Source: Gilichinskyi gelida
GTDB taxonomy: Bacteria > Acidobacteriota > Thermoanaerobaculia > Gp7-AA8
Direction of reading: 5' to 3'
NCBI GenBank assembly: GCA_038040385.1
Contig: JBBPII010000011.1
Span: forward strand, 62,001 to 126,000
Length of the DNA stretch: 64,000 nucleotides
Shown here: piece by piece, positions 8,389-17,480 of the stretch
Numbering within the stretch: the stretch's first letter is position 1
Layout of the letters: each line of letters begins with the position of its first letter
Program-made: the position numbers and the translations under genes
Notes under the pieces: model-generated
What the model saw: only the letters and a program-made list of their open reading frames with translations
Databases searched by the model: none
Told to the model about the DNA's origin: nothing

Positions 8389-9405
8389 CTAAGCGACGGC
8401 GGCTTGCGCCGGCTCGACGATGTCGTACGCCAGCGCGGTCTTCAGCGCGACGATGGCGATCTCGAGCTGCTTGTCGTCCGGCTCCTTGGTGGTGATGCGC
8501 TGGAGCCAGAGACCGGGCTTGATGAGCGCGCGGCAGGCGGCGCTGTCGAGGTGGCGCGCCGAGAAGCGGATCACTTCGTAAGCCAGGCCGGCGATCAGCG
8601 GGATCAGGACCACGCGGGCCAGGAACTTCACCGCGAAGGGCATCGTCGACGGCACCATCGAGAAGACCAGGATGGAGATGGCCATCACGAACATCAGGAA
8701 GCTCGTGCCGCAGCGCGGGTGGAGCGTCGACTTCGTCCGGGCGTTGTCCACGGTCAGGTCTTCGTGCGCCTCGAAGGTGTACACCGTCTTGTGCTCGGCG
8801 CCGTGGTACTGGAAGACGCGGCGGATCTCATCCATGTACGAGATGGAGAGGATGTAGATGAAGAAGAAGAGCGCGCGGATGATGCCGTCGATGGCGTTGT
8901 AGGTGATGTTGCCCATGCCGGGCAGGAGGTAGTGGCGGATGAGGTTCGTCAGGCCCAGCGGCGCGAGGATGAAGAGTCCGACGCCGAGGAGCAGCGCGAG
9001 ACCCATCGATCCGGCGATGGCCCAGTTCGACATCTCCTGCTCCCCCTCCTCGTTGGCGGAGGAAACCGTCGCCGAGTAGTTGAGGGCGCGCATGCCGAGG
9101 ATCAGCGACTGGATCAGGACGACCGATCCGCGCAGCACCGGGAACCGAAGGAACGGGTACTTCTTGGTGATGGAGACGAGCTTGTCCTGCTTGATGGCCA
9201 CGCCGCCGTCGGGCTGGCGCACGGCCACGGAGTAGCCGGTCAGGGAGCGCATCATCACGCCTTCGATGACCGCCTGTCCGCCGATCAGCATGTCGACGTT
9301 GCGGTCACCCGCGGCGGGCATGGACGAGGTGAGGCCGTTGGTCAACGCGTTGAACGCACCGACCATCCCCTTCGCCGAGCCGAGCCAGATGCGCCGCAGC
9401 GACAT
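8389..9405 (-). CDS. DUF1385 (YqhQ-type) membrane protein
   Basis: A 338-residue polytopic membrane protein. The N-terminal signature NVDMLIGGQAVIEGVMMRS is the hallmark of DUF1385/YqhQ, followed by VLRGSVVLIQSLILGMRALNYSA. At least four hydrophobic segments are visible, and the conserved EYHGAEHKT-like motif appears as FQYHGAEHKTVYTFEAHE and RCGTSFLMFVM. The family is conserved but functionally undefined and often lies beside prfA/prmC and rpmE, exactly as here. The start ATG 9405 overlaps the rpmE stop by one base (TAATG), and the gene is upstream of prfA in the same run. Confidence 0.9.
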   Translation of the reverse strand: MSLRRIWLGSAKGMVGAFNALTNGLTSSMPAAGDRNVDMLIGGQAVIEGVMMRSLTGYSVAVRQPDGGVAIKQDKLVSITKKYPFLRFPVLRGSVVLIQSLILGMRALNYSATVSSANEEGEQEMSNWAIAGSMGLALLLGVGLFILAPLGLTNLIRHYLLPGMGNITYNAIDGIIRALFFFIYILSISYMDEIRRVFQYHGAEHKTVYTFEAHEDLTVDNARTKSTLHPRCGTSFLMFVMAISILVFSMVPSTMPFAVKFLARVVLIPLIAGLAYEVIRFSARHLDSAACRALIKPGLWLQRITTKEPDDKQLEIAIVALKTALAYDIVEPAQAAVA

Positions 9406-9617
9406 TATTTCGCCGCCTCTTTCTTCGCGTACTTGCGCTGGAAGCGGTCGATGCGGCCGGCGGAGTCGACCAGTTTCTGCTTGCCGGTGAAGAACGGATG
9501 GCACTTCGAGCAGATCTCCACGCGCAGCTCCTTCTTGGTGGAGCCGGTGGTGAACGTCTCGCCGCAGGCGCAGTGCACGTTGACCTGGTGATACTGGGGA
9601 TGGATCTCTGTTTTCAT
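9405..9617 (-). CDS. rpmE: 50S ribosomal protein L31
   Basis: A 70-residue L31 of the zinc-binding type: MKTEIHPQYHQVNVHCACGE begins it and ICSKCHPFFTGKQKLVDSAG is the typical centre. Four cysteines (16, 18, 36, 39) form the zinc site. A longer in-frame reading to 10052 is an artefact. It leads the translationally coupled rpmE-DUF1385-prfA group. Confidence 0.97.
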   Translation of the reverse strand: MKTEIHPQYHQVNVHCACGETFTTGSTKKELRVEICSKCHPFFTGKQKLVDSAGRIDRFQRKYAKKEAAK

Positions 9618-9700
9618 GAATTTAACCTCTTGCAGATGTTCGGAAAACGGCGAGTATAGCCGAAAAATTCTGCCTGCCCTGAGCGCAGCGAAGGGGGCGC

Positions 9701-10702
9701 TCAGGAGGCCCCGAACGCGCGCGCAATCCAGAACGTTCCCGCCCCGATCAGCGCCGCCATTGGGATGGTCAGCACCCACGCCCAGACGATGCGTCCGGCC
9801 ACGCCCCACCGCACCGCCGACAGCCGGCGGGTGGCGCCGACGCCGACGATCGCGCCGGTGATGGTGTGCGTGGTCGATACCGGAATCCCGAACGAGCTGG
9901 CGAGAAACAGGGTCATCGCCCCGGCCGTCTCCGCCGCAAATCCTCCCACCGGCTGCAGCTTGGTGATCTTCGATCCCATGGTGTGGATGATGCGCCAGCC
10001 GCCGGAGAGCGTGCCGAGGCCGATGGCGGTGTGCGCCGCCAGGATGACCCACATGGGGATGGTGAAGACTTTGAGGTAGCCGGCGGTGAAGAGCACGCCG
10101 GCGATGATGCCCATGGTCTTCTGGGCATCATTGGTCCCATGGCCCAGTGAATAGAGCGCGGCGGAGACGAGCTGCAACCGGCGGAAGGTGCGGTCCACGC
10201 GCGCCGGCGACGCCCGCCGGAAAAGCCGATAGATGATGATCGTCAGCAGCCAGCCAAGGACGAGGCCCATGAGCGGGGCGAGGACGATGAAGAACAGCGT
10301 CTTCGTCCAACCCCCGGGAATGATCGCGCCGATACCCGAGCGCGCGATGGCCGCCCCGGCGTATCCGCCGATCAGCGCATGCGAGGAGCTGGTCGGAAGG
10401 CCGAAATACCAGGTGATCAGGTCCCAGACGATCGCGCCGACCAGCCCGCCGAGGATGACGCCGTAGGTGACGACCGAGATGTCGATCATCCCCTTCCCCA
10501 TCGTCTTGGCCACCGCGGTGCCGAAGCCGAAGGCGGCGACGAAGTTGAAGAACGCCGCCCACACCACCGCCTGGCCGGGCGAGAGGACGCGGGTGGAAAC
10601 GACGGTGGCGATGGAGTTGGCCGCGTCGTGGAAGCCGTTGATGAAGTCGAACGTCAGCGCGACCGCGATGAGCCCGATGACGATCAGCAGCGCGCTCGAC
10701 AT
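9701..10702 (-). CDS. Low-affinity inorganic phosphate transporter, PiT family
   Basis: A 333-residue polytopic permease that cotransports phosphate (often metal-phosphate) with a cation across the inner membrane. The duplicated PiT signatures are both present: GFHDAANSIATVVSTRVL near residue 22 and LGHGTNDAQKTMGIIAGV near 190, with PTSSSHALIGGYAGAA and PVSTTHTITGAIVG. The ATG at 10702 shares one base with the stop of the upstream DUF47 gene (TGATG), so the two are translationally coupled. Confidence 0.95.
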   Translation of the reverse strand: MSSALLIVIGLIAVALTFDFINGFHDAANSIATVVSTRVLSPGQAVVWAAFFNFVAAFGFGTAVAKTMGKGMIDISVVTYGVILGGLVGAIVWDLITWYFGLPTSSSHALIGGYAGAAIARSGIGAIIPGGWTKTLFFIVLAPLMGLVLGWLLTIIIYRLFRRASPARVDRTFRRLQLVSAALYSLGHGTNDAQKTMGIIAGVLFTAGYLKVFTIPMWVILAAHTAIGLGTLSGGWRIIHTMGSKITKLQPVGGFAAETAGAMTLFLASSFGIPVSTTHTITGAIVGVGATRRLSAVRWGVAGRIVWAWVLTIPMAALIGAGTFWIARAFGAS

Positions 10703-11322
10703 CACCCGTGTTTCACGACGACGTTTTCGAGAAGGTTGGCAACGTCCTCGCAGCGGTCGGTGGCGTCTTCGAGGAGATCGAGAATCTCTTTCCACTTGAG
10801 GATGACCACCGGGTCGCGCTCTTCGTCGAAGAGCTGCCCGACGGCGCGCTGGTGGATGCGGTCCGCCTCGTTCTCCAGGCGGTTGATCTCCACGGCGTGG
10901 TCCAGCACGCCGCTCCGCTTCTCCAGCGCCTCGAGCGCGCGGCGGACCGCGTCGGCGGAAGTGGAGATGATCTTCGCCAGCTCGCGCGCGCCGGGGCGCA
11001 CCCGATCGATCTTGTAGAGCGGGATCAAGGCGGCGGCATTGTCGATGGCGTCCATGACGTCGTCGAGCGTGCGCGCCAGGGAGTGGATGTCTTCGCGGTC
11101 GATGGGGGTGACGAAAGTCTTGTTCAGCCGCTGGATGATCTCGTGGGTGAGGAAGTCGCACTTGTGCTCGACTTCCTTGATCTCGTGCGCCTTGTCGGCG
11201 TGCGGCGGATCGGTCGCCAGCATCTCTTCGAGGAGCCGCGCGCCAATGCGCACCTGGTCGGCCATGGCCACGAAGTCGACGTAGAAGGCCTCCTCGCGGG
11301 GAATGAAGCTGAAGCGCGCCAT
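10702..11322 (-). CDS. DUF47 PhoU-like accessory protein of PiT transporter
   Basis: A 206-residue all-helical protein, begins MARFSFIPREEAFYVDFVAM. It has the PhoU/DUF47 pattern of repeated helices with acidic metal-binding stretches (KEVEHKCDFLTHEI, TPIDREDIHSLA, LENEADRIH, DLLEDATDRCEDVANLLENV). DUF47 genes lie almost always next to PiT genes and are thought to modulate transport. Two in-frame upstream ATGs are rejected because they lie in an inverted-repeat spacer. Confidence 0.92.
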   Translation of the reverse strand: MARFSFIPREEAFYVDFVAMADQVRIGARLLEEMLATDPPHADKAHEIKEVEHKCDFLTHEIIQRLNKTFVTPIDREDIHSLARTLDDVMDAIDNAAALIPLYKIDRVRPGARELAKIISTSADAVRRALEALEKRSGVLDHAVEINRLENEADRIHQRAVGQLFDEERDPVVILKWKEILDLLEDATDRCEDVANLLENVVVKHG

Positions 11323-11340
11323 AGGCGGCGGATTGTACAG

Positions 11341-11405
11341 CGTTGGCCGTTGACCGTTGGCAGTTGACCGAGGAGGGTTCTCGGCCAACGGTCAACTGCC
11401 AACAG
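11341..11405. repeat. Inverted repeat of GTTGGCNGTTGACC units
   Basis: The arm at about 11342-11362 and the arm at 11381-11402 are inverted copies with two mismatches in 21, separated by about 20 bp; each arm itself contains partial direct repeats of GTTGAC. It fills the gap between the histidine kinase stop and the DUF47 start and could form a hairpin in the mRNA. Confidence 0.75.
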
Positions 11406-11412
11406 CGAACAG

Positions 11413-14400
11413 TTACGGCAGCGGCAGGCGGATGGTGAACGTCGCGCCCTGGCCTTCTTCGCTGGCCACGGCGATGGCGCCGTTGTGCGCCTCGACGATG
11501 GCCTTGGCGATGTAGAGGCCGAGGCCGAGGCCGCCGTAGTAGCGGCTGGAGACGTTGCGCGCGCGGTGGAAGCGCTCGAACAGCTTCGGAATCTCGTCGG
11601 TGGGGATACCGATGCCGCGGTCGACCACCGACGTCAGCATGTGCCCGTCGTCGATGGCGGCGTTGACTTCGATCGCGCTCCCCTCCGGCGAATACTTGAT
11701 GGCGTTGGAGAGAAGGTTGTCGACGACCTGCCGCATGCGGTCGGGATCGACGAGCAGCGTCGTCTCCGGCGCGGTGCCCTGGAAGGTGATGCTGCGCGCG
11801 GGGTTCTGGACCCGGAACGCCGAGGCGCGCCGCTCGAGGAACTCCAGCCAGCGGATCGGCTGCCGCTCGATCTGCAGGCGGTTGGTCTCGATTCGGGAGA
11901 CGTCGAGCAGCTCGGAGATCAGCCCCATCATGCGGTCGATCTCGCCCAGGACCGCGTTGAGATACGTCGACTGCTCCTCGGCCGGCAGGTCGGTGATGGT
12001 CTGCGAGAGGAGCTGCGTGTATCCCTTGATGGTGGTGAGCGGGGTGCGCAGCTCGTGCGAGGCGACGGAGAGGAATTCGTCCTTCTTGCGGTCGAGCTCC
12101 TGCAGCGCGGTGATATCGCGGATGACCAGGACGGCGCCGACGATGCCGCCGCTCTCGATCGGCGCGGCGGCGATGGAGACGTCGAAGTCCTTGCCGGTGA
12201 TGAGGTGGCGTCCGATGGCCAGGTAGTCGGGCACGGTGAGGCCGCGGAGGGCGCGCGCGTAGGGCAAGTCCTCCGAGGGAATCGGCCGCCCGTCGGGATA
12301 GCGCAGGTTGAATCTGACGAACGAGCCCTGCTCGATCGCCTCCGTCCGCGAGCCGAGGCCGAACATGGTGAGGGCCGCCTCGTTGACGGAGACCACGCTC
12401 CCCGCGGCGTCGTAGACCCACAGGCCGTCGGTCATGGAGGCCAGGATGGAGTCGAGCCGCGCCGAGCGCTCGCCCATCGCCTGCGCCAGATCTTCGATCT
12501 CCCGCTTGGCGCGCACCTGATCGGTCACGTCCTGAATGAGGATGGTGATGCTCTGAGTGATGCCCGAAAAGCGTCCGCGGACCGCGGAAATGATGCGGTT
12601 GACGTACACCGGCGCGGGACCGCCCGCCATCTCGTAGGCCTCGTCGACGCTCGCCTCGCCCGACTCGGCGACCTGCTTCAGCGACCGCTCGAAGCCGGGG
12701 ATGACCTCGGCGACGCGGAGGCCGATGACGCGTTCATCGGGAGGAAGCGTTCCGAAGCGCCCCACGAAATCGAGGAAGCGGGCGTTGGCGAGATCGAACC
12801 GCAGCTCGTCGGCGGAGATGACGGCGATGCCGACGGGGGCGTTCTCCAGCACGGCCTCGAAGCGGACGCGGGCGTCGACTTCGCGGCGGGCCAGCTCCTC
12901 GGCGGCGCGGTGGCCTTCCTGCGACATGCGCGTCAGGCGGTGGATGTGGCTCGCCGCGCCGAGGCGCTCGGCCGCCGATTGCGCGAACTCGAGATCCTCG
13001 GCGTCGAAGTTCCGCTTGTCGTCCGAGCGGGAGATGACCAGCGCGCCGATGCGGTCGCCGTACGACTCGATGGGGCAGGCGATCAGCGTCTGCTCGTTCA
13101 TAGACGCGATCAGTTTCTTCTCGCGCTCGTCGCGCCCGTAGTCGATCACCGCATCGCCGCGGACGTCGGAGAACAGCAGGGCGCGTCCGATCTGGAAGAC
13201 CGTGCCGGGGAGACCTTCGCCGGGATGGTACGGATTGGATAGGACGAAGTGGCGGAACGGCGCGGTCTCCTGGTTCGGCGACGAGAAGCCCATCAGCGCC
13301 AGCTCGCTGGTCGTGGGGTGGTAGACGTAGATCATCGCCGTGCCGCCGATGGCCTGGGCGATGCGCTTGGCCGGCTCGTCGAGGTTTTCCAGCGACGGCT
13401 CGACGGCCACCGCCTCCAGGCCGATGTTGGCGAGGCACTCGGCGTGGCGGCGGCGGCGCGCCTCGCGCTCGCGCGATTGGCGGTCTTCGACGACCTGCTC
13501 GGTGACGTCCTGGATGAGGATGGTCAGATTCTGGGTGATTCCGGAGAAGCGCCCTTGCACCGGCGAGATGATGCGATTCACGTACATCGGCGAGCCGGGA
13601 CTGCCGAGGTCCAGCGCCTCGTCGATGCGCGACTCGCTCGATTCGGCGACCTGCTTGAGCACCGCTTCGAGGTCGGGAACGACCTCGGCGACGCGCAGGC
13701 CGAGGAGCTTCGTATCGGAGGCGATCTTGCCGAAGAGGCGCGCGAACTCGTGCCATCGGAGGTTGGCCAATTCGAAGCGCAGCTCGTCGGCGGAGACGAC
13801 GGCGATGCCGATCGGCGCGGTCTCCAGGACGGCCTCGAACCGCACGCGCGCATTGACCTCGGTGCGCGCCAGCTCTTCGGCGGCGCGGTGGCCTTCCTGC
13901 GAGATGCGCGTCAGGCGGTGGATGTGCGCGGCGGCGCCGATGCGCTCGGCCACGGCCTGCGCGAACTCCACGTCCTCCGCATCGAAGGTGCGGCGGTCGT
14001 CAGAGCGAGCGATGACCACGGCGCCGATGCGGTCGCCGTACGACTCGATCGGCGTGGCGATGAGGCTCTGCTCCTCCATGGCCACGATGATGTTCTGTTC
14101 TTCGTCGTTGCGCGCGAAGTCCGCTGCCGCCTTTTTGCCGAATTCGGCGTACAGCAGCGGGCGCCCGATCTGGAAGACCGTGCCCGCCACGCCTTCGCCG
14201 GCGCGATAGGGATTTCTCGTCACGTGCTCGCGGAAACGCTCGACCTGCGAGGCGGTCGGCGCGACCGATCCCATGCCGACCATGTGCAGCTCCGCGCTCT
14301 GGGAGTGATAGAGGAAGATCATCACCGTGCCGGAGATCGAGTCGGCGACGCGGCGCGCGGCGTCGTCCAGGTTCTCGAAGACCGGTTGGACGGTGATCGC

Positions 14401-15645
14401 TTCGAGGCCGAGGTTGGCCAGGCACTCGGCGCGGCGGCGGCGCCACGACTCGCGCTCCGCGTTCTGCCGCTCGTCGGTGACGTCGCGGGAGAGAACCACG
14501 GAGCCGATGATCCGGTCGTGATCGTCGCGGATCGGGGCCGCCTTGAGGTTGACGACGCGGTCGTCCCCCGAGCGCGGATCGTGGATGAGGTAGTCCGAGC
14601 GGACCACCTCGCCCTGCAGCGCGCGCGTGGCAGGAAGGTCGTCGCTGCCGAGAACGCGGCCGTCGATGGTGCGGTACGGCGTGCGGAGCTTGCCCTCGGC
14701 GTCGGGAGCGAACATCTGCAGCGGCTCCCGCATGGCCACGGCGTTCATCCGCTCCAGGCGGCCGGTGGCGTCGTAGATCGCCGCCGATTCGGGGATCTGG
14801 TCGAGGATGGCGTTGACTTTCGCCATCTCCCGGACCGATCGCTCGTACAACAGCGTGTTGTTCAGGGCCAGGGTGGCGTAGCGGCCGATCTCCGCGAACA
14901 GCGAGATCTCGTCCTCGGTCCAGTGCCGCATGTACGTGCACTGCTGCATCACGAAGACCCATGCCTCGTCATCGCGCGGCCGGAGAATCTGGAAGATCGC
15001 CGAACGGATTCCTAACCGCTGCCGCAGCTCCACGTTGGCGTCGGGATCGCCGTCCAAGACGGCGATCGGCCCCGATGCCTCGAGCGCGCGTCGGATGATG
15101 GCCCGGTTGATCTGCACCGGCTCCGCCGCGTCGACCGGCTCGATGTGCGCGGCAGCGGCGGCATAGCGGACGTTCGCCGTCAACGCCTCCTCGCTCACCG
15201 GATGGATCATGATCGCGCGGTCGGCGCCGAACTCCTCCATCGTCGTGGTGACGATGCGGCGGAGCACCTCGTTCAGCTCGAGCGTGCCGGTAAAGGTCTC
15301 CAGGATGCGCGACAGGAACTGATACCGCTCTTCGGTCATCGACGCCGGCGTTTTCGAGCGGCGGTCCAGATGGCGGATCATCAGGCGGCGCATGGCGGCG
15401 TCGTCGCTCGCCTCGGGCAGCTCGAAGACGCGCGCCGACGGCTGGTGGCGCTCCGCCGCGTCGCGCAGCCGCTGCCAGGCTGGACGTCCGCTCACGGCGA
15501 CGAGGGTGAAGTTCTGCCGGCCGAGGAGGTCGACGGCTTCCTGTTCCGACGCGGTCACCACCGCAGTGAAACTCAGGGAACTTGCGACTTCGGCGGGAGC
15601 TTTCGCGACCGGTGCAGCGGCTACGATGAGGATCTGCTCGGACAT
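11413..15645 (-). CDS. Hybrid-sensory histidine kinase with tandem GAF-PAS blocks (1410 aa)
   Basis: A soluble sensor kinase without membrane segments. Order: a short receiver-like N-terminus, GAF (about 100-290), PAS (about 290-400), a GAF-PAS block (405-730), a second closely similar GAF-PAS block (735-1040), a further PAS (about 1060-1185), then HisKA with the phospho-acceptor in SVASHELRTPLTT (His about 1197) and HATPase with N-box DNLLSNAIKYSPEG, DRGIGIP and GLGLGLYIAKAIVEAH. The two blocks share RRRxAECLANxGLEA, PxESYGDRIGAxVIxRSDD and GRFSGITQ. No partner response regulator is adjacent. The ATG at 15645 fits the predicted domain start; upstream sequence overlaps the divergent mazG. Confidence 0.9.
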   Translation of the reverse strand: MSEQILIVAAAPVAKAPAEVASSLSFTAVVTASEQEAVDLLGRQNFTLVAVSGRPAWQRLRDAAERHQPSARVFELPEASDDAAMRRLMIRHLDRRSKTPASMTEERYQFLSRILETFTGTLELNEVLRRIVTTTMEEFGADRAIMIHPVSEEALTANVRYAAAAAHIEPVDAAEPVQINRAIIRRALEASGPIAVLDGDPDANVELRQRLGIRSAIFQILRPRDDEAWVFVMQQCTYMRHWTEDEISLFAEIGRYATLALNNTLLYERSVREMAKVNAILDQIPESAAIYDATGRLERMNAVAMREPLQMFAPDAEGKLRTPYRTIDGRVLGSDDLPATRALQGEVVRSDYLIHDPRSGDDRVVNLKAAPIRDDHDRIIGSVVLSRDVTDERQNAERESWRRRRAECLANLGLEAITVQPVFENLDDAARRVADSISGTVMIFLYHSQSAELHMVGMGSVAPTASQVERFREHVTRNPYRAGEGVAGTVFQIGRPLLYAEFGKKAAADFARNDEEQNIIVAMEEQSLIATPIESYGDRIGAVVIARSDDRRTFDAEDVEFAQAVAERIGAAAHIHRLTRISQEGHRAAEELARTEVNARVRFEAVLETAPIGIAVVSADELRFELANLRWHEFARLFGKIASDTKLLGLRVAEVVPDLEAVLKQVAESSESRIDEALDLGSPGSPMYVNRIISPVQGRFSGITQNLTILIQDVTEQVVEDRQSREREARRRRHAECLANIGLEAVAVEPSLENLDEPAKRIAQAIGGTAMIYVYHPTTSELALMGFSSPNQETAPFRHFVLSNPYHPGEGLPGTVFQIGRALLFSDVRGDAVIDYGRDEREKKLIASMNEQTLIACPIESYGDRIGALVISRSDDKRNFDAEDLEFAQSAAERLGAASHIHRLTRMSQEGHRAAEELARREVDARVRFEAVLENAPVGIAVISADELRFDLANARFLDFVGRFGTLPPDERVIGLRVAEVIPGFERSLKQVAESGEASVDEAYEMAGGPAPVYVNRIISAVRGRFSGITQSITILIQDVTDQVRAKREIEDLAQAMGERSARLDSILASMTDGLWVYDAAGSVVSVNEAALTMFGLGSRTEAIEQGSFVRFNLRYPDGRPIPSEDLPYARALRGLTVPDYLAIGRHLITGKDFDVSIAAAPIESGGIVGAVLVIRDITALQELDRKKDEFLSVASHELRTPLTTIKGYTQLLSQTITDLPAEEQSTYLNAVLGEIDRMMGLISELLDVSRIETNRLQIERQPIRWLEFLERRASAFRVQNPARSITFQGTAPETTLLVDPDRMRQVVDNLLSNAIKYSPEGSAIEVNAAIDDGHMLTSVVDRGIGIPTDEIPKLFERFHRARNVSSRYYGGLGLGLYIAKAIVEAHNGAIAVASEEGQGATFTIRLPLP

Positions 15646-15705
15646 TCGGTGGCGAGGCTGGTCATCGATGCTACCACCAAAAGCGAAGTGCGTCAGAATG
15701 CCTCC

Positions 15706-16482
15706 GTGCCCAAACGCACCTTCGATCAGCTCGTACAACTCATGACCACTTTGCGCGGCGCGCAAGGCTGTCCGTGGGACCGAAAACAGACCCTCGGCAC
15801 GCTGAAACCGTTCGTGATCGAGGAGTCGTACGAGGTGGTCGACGCCATCGATCGCAACGACCGCGCCGCTCTGGCCGAAGAGCTCGGCGACTTCCTGCTG
15901 CAGGCGGTGTTCATCGCCGAGATCACCCGCGAAGAGGGGTCGTTCGACATCTACGACTCCGTCACCGCCATCCACGACAAGCTCGTTCGCCGCCACCCGC
16001 ATGTCTTCGGCGACGTCCAGGCCGACGACGCCGAGCAGGTGCTCGTCAACTGGGAGAAGCTGAAGAACGAAGAGCGCAAGGCGGAGAACAAGAGCGTTCT
16101 CGCCGGCGTGCCGCAATCGCTGCCGGCGCTGCTGCGCGCGTCGCGGCTAACGGAGAAGGCGGCGCGGGTCGGCTTCGACTGGCGGCGGACCGAGGACGTC
16201 TTCGCCAAGCTGGAGGAGGAGATCGGCGAGCTGCATGAAGCGATCGAATCCGGCGACGAAAGCAAGGTGCACGACGAGGTCGGCGATCTGCTGTTCACTC
16301 TCGCCAACATCGCCCGCAAGCTCAACGTGAACGCCGAGGAGGCGCTGCAGTCGACCAACCGGAAGTTCACGCGGCGCTTCGAGTCGATGGAGCGCAGCGT
16401 GCGCGAGCAGGGACAGAATCTCGATCAGCTCGCGCTCGAGCAGATGGACGCGCTATGGGACGAGGCAAAGGCCTCGGAATAG
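15706..16482 (+). CDS. mazG: Nucleoside triphosphate pyrophosphohydrolase MazG
   Basis: About 258 residues. MazG hydrolyses (d)NTPs to monophosphates plus pyrophosphate. Two MazG domains are visible: LRGAQGCPWDRKQT and EESYEVVDAI...EELGDFLLQ (metal ligands near E39, E40, E43, E59, D62), and the second EEEIGELHEAI...DEVGDLLFTLAN. No ATG lies at the right place: I use GTG 15706 (VPKRTFDQLV); GTG 15688 is an in-frame alternative. Divergent from the histidine kinase with a ~60 bp spacer. Confidence 0.93.
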   Translation: MPKRTFDQLVQLMTTLRGAQGCPWDRKQTLGTLKPFVIEESYEVVDAIDRNDRAALAEELGDFLLQAVFIAEITREEGSFDIYDSVTAIHDKLVRRHPHVFGDVQADDAEQVLVNWEKLKNEERKAENKSVLAGVPQSLPALLRASRLTEKAARVGFDWRRTEDVFAKLEEEIGELHEAIESGDESKVHDEVGDLLFTLANIARKLNVNAEEALQSTNRKFTRRFESMERSVREQGQNLDQLALEQMDALWDEAKASE

Positions 16483-16730
16483 CCGCGCTGTTGTTGCTCG
16501 TGCTGCATTTCTTCGGCACGGCACCCGCGCTCTTCGCCATCGATCAATACCGCGCCCACATCTCCCCGCACCTGCGCGGGATCGTCGAATGCCGCTTCGA
16601 GCCGACATGCTCGTGGTACGGGCACGAGTCGATCCGCAAGCACGGCCTGATCATCGGAGGTTTCAAGACCGCGTGGCGAATTGCGCGGTGTGGGCCGTGG
16701 ACGAAAGCCGGGACCGTCGATCGGCCGTGA
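16455..16730 (+). CDS. yidD: YidD-family membrane protein insertion efficiency factor
   Basis: A 91-residue protein with an N-terminal hydrophobic segment (LGIAALLLLVLHFFGTAPAL) and the YidD/DUF37 core: YRAHISPHL, CRFEPTCSWYGHESIRKHG and RIARCGPWTKAG, with the family's three cysteines. YidD helps YidC insert inner-membrane proteins. Normally it sits beside rnpA/yidC; here it overlaps the end of mazG by 28 bp, an unusual position. The N-terminal hydrophobic segment is longer than in the E. coli protein. Confidence 0.85.
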   Translation: MGRGKGLGIAALLLLVLHFFGTAPALFAIDQYRAHISPHLRGIVECRFEPTCSWYGHESIRKHGLIIGGFKTAWRIARCGPWTKAGTVDRP

Positions 16731-16834
16731 CCCTCACCCGGCGCTTCGCGCCACCCTCTCCCGCACGCGGGAGAGGGGCCAAGTTGTCCTTCTCCCGCTT
16801 GCGGGAGAAGGTGCCCGAAGGGCGGATGAGGGTC
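16731..16834. repeat. CCCTCACCCGGCGC...GGCGG(A/G)TGAGGG palindromic repeat, copy 1
   Basis: Begins at the base after the yidD stop and ends one base before the nth stop, so it fills the convergent gap. Outer arms CCCTCACCCGGC and the inverse (16822-16834), inner GAGAGGG/CCCTCTCCC and GGGAGAAGG/CCTTCTCCC stems. A second copy is at 23162-23250, also between convergent genes. Confidence 0.85.
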
Positions 16835-16835
16835 G

Positions 16836-17480
16836 TCATTCCTGCGGCTCCTCAGCCGACGGACAAACATCGTTCAACGCGCACTGCGCGCACTTCGGTT
16901 TGCGCGCTATGCAAATGGTCCGGCCGTGCGCGATGAGGCGGTGCGAGAAGGCCGTCCACTCCTTCGGCGGGATCAGTTTCATCAGGTCTTCTTCGATCTT
17001 CACGGCGTCGAAATTCGTCGTCAGACCGAGGCGGCCGGAGACGCGCGTGACGTGCGTGTCGACCACGATGCCCACCGGCTTTTTGAACGCGTTGGAAAGC
17101 ACCACGTTCGCCGTCTTGCGGCCGACGCCCGGGAGCGCGGTCAGCGCTTCCATGGTGTCCGGCACGTCGCCGCCGTGCTTTTCCACGATCGCCTTCGACG
17201 CCGCGATCACCGCCTTCGCCTTGTTCCGGAAGAAGCCGGTCTGCCGGACGTCGCGCTCCATCTCCACCTGCCCCGCCCTGGCCATCACCTCGGCGCTGGG
17301 GTACTTGCGGAAGAGCGATTTGGTCACGATGTTGACGCGCACGTCGGTCGACTGCGCGGAGAGCATCGTGGCGATCAGCAGCTCGAACGGGTTGGTGAAG
17401 TCGAGCGAGCACTTCGCCTTCGGGTACATCCGCTTCAGCCGGTGAACGATCTCCTCGGCGCGCTCCTGCTTCTTCCTCAC
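16836..17480 (-). CDS. nth: Endonuclease III
   Basis: A 214-residue DNA glycosylase/AP lyase of base excision repair, removing oxidised pyrimidines. The helix-hairpin-helix LPGVGRKTANVVLSNAF contains catalytic Lys122 and VVDTHVTRV contains Asp141, matching Lys120/Asp138 of E. coli. The [4Fe-4S] ligands C190-x6-C197-x2-C200-x5-C206 are intact. The start is GTG 17480, overlapping the stop of the upstream TMEM175 gene (GTGA). Confidence 0.96.
   Translation of the reverse strand: MRKKQERAEEIVHRLKRMYPKAKCSLDFTNPFELLIATMLSAQSTDVRVNIVTKSLFRKYPSAEVMARAGQVEMERDVRQTGFFRNKAKAVIAASKAIVEKHGGDVPDTMEALTALPGVGRKTANVVLSNAFKKPVGIVVDTHVTRVSGRLGLTTNFDAVKIEEDLMKLIPPKEWTAFSHRLIAHGRTICIARKPKCAQCALNDVCPSAEEPQE

Noticed and set aside
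9701..12421. 906-codon leftward frame spanning the PiT gene and beyond
   Set aside because: Only the part from 10702 has PiT sequence; the rest overlaps the DUF47 and kinase genes in a wrong frame.
16731..16834. CRISPR-like repeat
   Set aside because: Repeats are palindromic singletons in gaps, not regularly spaced direct repeats with unique spacers; no cas genes are present.
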